Source: Microstegium vimineum (taxonomy: Eukaryota > Streptophyta > Magnoliopsida > Poales > Poaceae). From it: a stretch of 64,000 nt of DNA. The stretch lies in contig CM039126.1 of assembly GCA_022036555.1 (NCBI GenBank), positions 9,220,079 through 9,284,078 of the forward strand, read 5' to 3'. Below are positions 60,640 through 64,000 of this stretch, in pieces (position 1 is the first letter of the stretch; each line of letters opens with the position of its first letter). The position numbers and the translations under genes are program-made. The notes under the pieces were generated by a model, which saw nothing but the letters and a program-made list of their open reading frames with translations, did not search any database and was not told the DNA's origin.

Positions 60640-61752
60640 ATGGGCAGGAGGGCGTGCTGCGCCAAGGAAGGGGTGAAGAGAGGGGCGTGGACGGCCAAGG
60701 AGGACGATATCTTGGCCGCCTACGTCAAGGCCCATGGCGAAGGCAAATGGAGGGAGGTGCCCCAGAAAGCCGGTAAATTAAATAGCTAGTCGTCGATCGG
60801 TCTTGCTGAACTAGCACTAACAAACAGAGTTTATTTTCCATTTTGGAATCATCTACTACTGTGTGTATATAGCAAGCTAAGCTAAGACAACAACAACAAC
60901 ATGATGATGCAGGTTTGCGTCGGTGCGGCAAGAGCTGCCGGCTGCGGTGGCTCAACTACCTCCGGCCCAACATCAAGCGCGGCAACATCTCCTACGACGA
61001 GGAGGATCTCATCATCCGCCTCCACAAGCTCCTCGGCAACAGGTCGGTGTTTCTCTCTCGGATCGGATGAGCTAGCTAGCTCAGAGTTGATGAAGCTCAT
61101 GCATATATGTTCATCTCTCTCTCTATATATATAGATTTTCCTGATCGATCTGCGTGTTGGTTGGCATGGCAGGTGGTCGCTGATTGCAGGCAGGCTGCCG
61201 GGCCGAACAGACAATGAAATCAAGAACTACTGGAACAGCACGCTCGGCCGGAGGGCCGGCATCATCGGCGCCATCGGCAGCAGCAGGGTCGTCGTCATCG
61301 CGCCCGCCACCCCGGCGGCGACGTCGGGCAGCTGCGAGACCGCCGGACAGAAGGGCGCCGGCGCCGCCGCTCCTCGCGCGGACCCCGACTCAGCCGGATC
61401 CGCAGCAGCAGCCGGGACGATGACGGCGGCGGTGTGGGCGCCCAAGGCCGTGCGGTGCACGGGCGGACTCTTCTTCCACCGGGACACGCCGCTAACGCCG
61501 CACGCGGCCGAGACGACGACGCCAACGCCCGGTGCAGTAGGAGGAGGAGAAGCAGTTGGATCGTCGTCGGACGACTGCAGCTCGGCGGTGTCGGTATCTC
61601 CCCTCGCGGGAAACCAGCAGGATGACGACCCGTTCTTCTCCGGCGACGGCGGCGGCGACGGCGACTGGATGGACGACGTCAGGGCCCTGGCTTCGTTTCT
61701 CGAGTCCGACGAGGAGTGGTTCCGCTGTCAGATGGCCGACCAGCATGCGTAG
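60640..61752 (+). CDS. C1: R2R3-MYB anthocyanin regulator, C1/Pl1-like
   Basis: This is a nuclear transcription factor. Exons are 60640-60772, 60913-61042 and 61173-61752, with GT-AG introns, giving 843 nt and 280 residues. The R2 repeat has W17, W37 and W57; R3 has I70, W89 and W108. The bHLH-contact motif [D/E]L-x2-R-x3-L-x6-L-x3-R is complete (D76, L77, R80, L84, L91, R95), so partnering with an R/B-type bHLH is expected. The start MGRRACCAKEGVKRGAW, the WAPKAVRCTGGLFFHRD block and the acidic C-terminus (DDVRALASFLESDEEW) are hallmarks of maize C1/Pl1, which switches on anthocyanin biosynthetic genes. Substitutions from the C1 sequence as I remember it argue for an ortholog in another grass. 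The reading frame is intact. Orthology to C1 rather than Pl1 is not settled. Confidence 0.93.
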
Positions 61753-64000
61753 ACAACGAGTACACGCACGTACGGTGTAGTAGAATATATATAGCCATGC
61801 GTATGTATACTTTTTTTTTTACCTCCGATCCAAACAGAAATACGTACGTACGCGCGTATGAAGTACAACCTACTACTACGTGTTGCCGCTAGCCGGCGCG
61901 ACCTGGGCACGTGTTCCCGCGTCGTATAATTTATTTATATACGTAGTATATGCATTTTCAATGGCCGGACTGCCGCCTGTTGTGGTTTCATCGTGTTCGT
62001 AACCCTGCATAAGTAGTGTGCTAGTTATGGTTTAATACTGTATGAGATTTTGATTAGATGATGATTTAACTTTACGTAATTGGACATTGTCTACCTGTAT
62101 TTAGAAGTTGAGGAAAAGAACAATGGTGTGCTACGCACGCGCTCCACCACTACGTGGGTGAACCGATCGAGCCGGCAAAGCCTGCCATGCGTACGTGCCG
62201 CCGTGAGCCAGTGCCGCATGGGTTTTGCCTGCCGGCTCTCTGGTAGAATGATGGTTAGAGTAATCATACAATACAAGTAACACGCTTTTAAGTTTTTAAT
62301 CTTCCAACAACAAGTTTGAGTCCGAGTTGGCCAGGTAACTAAGAGCTAGAGAGAGGCCGGAGAGGGACACGTGAAGAAGACGAACCCCCGTGGTCTTTAA
62401 CAGATCGACGGCTGCGCTGGGTGCGAGTGGTTTGCTCGCAACTCCCAACCAACGACGAACGCACAAAGGTTTACCTGCTCTCCCGGTAACCTATATAGCT
62501 AGCTTGACGTACGTACGCGCTTAAAGACAACGACGAGGTAATGCTAAAACCAGGTAGCGATAGGCTTTGAACAAATGACTTTCTTGCTTCTGGCTGCTTA
62601 ACCGTCCATGGCCCATGGGGGATGGTCGCTGTCAGTGGTGGTGGCCTCTGGATTAGTAAGGGTTTAGCTTATCTCTACTATGCATGCACCAGAGGAGCAT
62701 GGCGTTTGGTGGTGGAAGCTTCTCACGCGTGCGTGCGGCACGCGGCGGCGATGCGAGTGCGATCGAGCGGAACGCATTTCTTTGACCGGCGCCCGCATGG
62801 TGGTGAACCGGCGGACGGAGCAGGACGATTTGGACTCGCCCATCGCGTTCGCACGCTGTGTGCCTGGCGAGCCGGGCACGCACGCACGCACGCGTTGCGT
62901 TGGGTACGACGACGTGTGCAGGGAGGGCCGGGCGCACACAATGTCCTGAGAGGGTAGACCTCCGTGCTCGGGTGAAATCGGGTGAAAGACGACAATCCGG
63001 TTTTTGGCAATTGTCGCTAGCAGCACGACTACTCGCTACCGGAGGACTCCGGCTCTAGTGACTGGCACTGCATCGAGCATGATATCACAAACCTTTTGTC
63101 TCTGGCCACTTTCTGGACTAAATTGCTATCGAAAATGTCTAAATATCTAACATGTATGATATTTATTATTACTAGATAGATGCGGATACTACGGTAGCGC
63201 TGAAGGCTCTTTTTGGTAATAATAAGTCAAAAACTAGGCAAGTAGCCTTCTACTTATGTTTTGTTTACCAAATTCCCCTGCTTGGTTAGAAAAATCCACA
63301 TGCTGAGATGGAGATATTGAGTCCACATGTTCACTGCGCCACCAACGGGCATTAATTTGGCCACGGATGCTTTGCAACAGAAGCTCGATGCGTGGTTGTA
63401 CTCCCCACGATGAGATCCCACACCCCGGCCGCCCCGAGCAAATCACGTAAACCAGGGCTTGGGGCGTGGCTGCCTCCCTCCCTCGCTTGAGTTAATTTAT
63501 TAGGATCTCGGCGTTCCTCTCGATCTCATAGAGATCCATCCAGGACTTAGTCCGATATCCTGCTCCACGCATATTGCCATTAGACAAATGCAGGACTAAT
63601 CATGAGATCCAGGATTAATCAGAGCAATATGCTGCTCTGATTGGATGTACAAACCTTACGCTTTGCCTCCGGCCTCTTGGATTGGATTGGATGTGCTCCA
63701 CTGCTCCCATGGCAAGATCGATATTGCCATTGGCTGCAGGTTCATCATCATACCCCTGACGACGGATGCGAGGATATCGATGCACATGGATTGGTGCTGG
63801 ACTGCTAGCTGCTTCGGTTATGATCTCCTCAGACCTCAGTCCTCCCTATCTATCCTCTATCTAGCCAAGTAGCCAGCGTCTCCCCTTCTGCCCCAACACA
63901 GCCCTCCATCCTGCTGCTGCTGGTCCTCCCGCTGGTCCAAATTGATTTAGTTACATGCTCCAGCAGATCATCAGAAGGGGAAGGACTGGCAGGAGCGAAG
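61753..64000. other. Region 3' of the MYB gene, nothing recognised
   Basis: The MYB 3' untranslated region probably reaches 61950-62050. Beyond that are a GC-rich stretch at 62630-62960 with incidental frames on both strands, and mixed sequence to the window end. I find no domain, RNA gene or clear element. Confidence 0.5.

Overview
The window is nuclear DNA of a grass. It carries plant multi-exon genes with GT-AG introns, a GRF gene with a monocot-type miR396 site, Stowaway- and Tourist-like MITEs, and grass-type Ty1/copia retrotransposons. The MYB gene at the right end is very close to maize C1/Pl1 but not identical to the C1 protein as I remember it, so a panicoid grass, probably Andropogoneae, is most likely. 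The species cannot be fixed from the sequence.

Layout, left to right. Bases 1-10.8 kb are intergenic: no gene is supported, but there are MITEs, a (CA)n run and a poly(A)-tailed LINE-like segment. Bases 10.8-23.6 kb hold one minus-strand host gene, an aminoalcoholphosphotransferase (AAPT; final step of phosphatidylethanolamine/phosphatidylcholine synthesis). I rebuilt it as 18 coding exons giving an uninterrupted 393-residue protein. A complete but defective 5.05 kb copia element (14330-19379, 5-bp target duplication) sits in its ninth intron, and a foldback MITE sits in intron 13. Bases 23.8-27.4 kb are intergenic, with a ~215-bp tandem duplication, a ~0.5 kb foldback and two MITEs. Bases 27.5-28.7 kb are a plus-strand growth-regulating factor (GRF) gene with QLQ and WRC domains and a miR396 target site.

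Bases 30.7-58.1 kb are one nested insertion of two SIRE/Maximus-type copia elements, both on the minus strand. The outer element A (30704-58057, perfect 5-bp target duplication AATGG) is split by the inner element B (36325-50063) between its pol and its third, envelope-position ORF. Both have ~1.5-1.6 kb LTRs, initiator-Met-tRNA-type primer sites, gag, pol and the third ORF, and both are broken in pol. A ~1.08 kb patch of pol is nearly identical between A and B, although its left flank differs by roughly a tenth, and it carries the same stops and frameshift in both. This looks like gene conversion or recombination. A CpG-rich array of GACGGACGCT / AGCGTCCGTC half-sites lies just upstream of a TATA-like sequence in each LTR, and again between pol and the third ORF.

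Bases 58.1-60.6 kb are intergenic with a Stowaway MITE. Bases 60.6-61.75 kb are an intact R2R3-MYB gene of the C1/Pl1 anthocyanin-regulator type, with three exons, 280 residues and the bHLH-contact motif. The rest, to 64 kb, shows nothing I can name. The three host genes are unrelated in function: membrane lipid synthesis, growth control, and pigment regulation. No operon-like logic, CRISPR or bacterial features are present.
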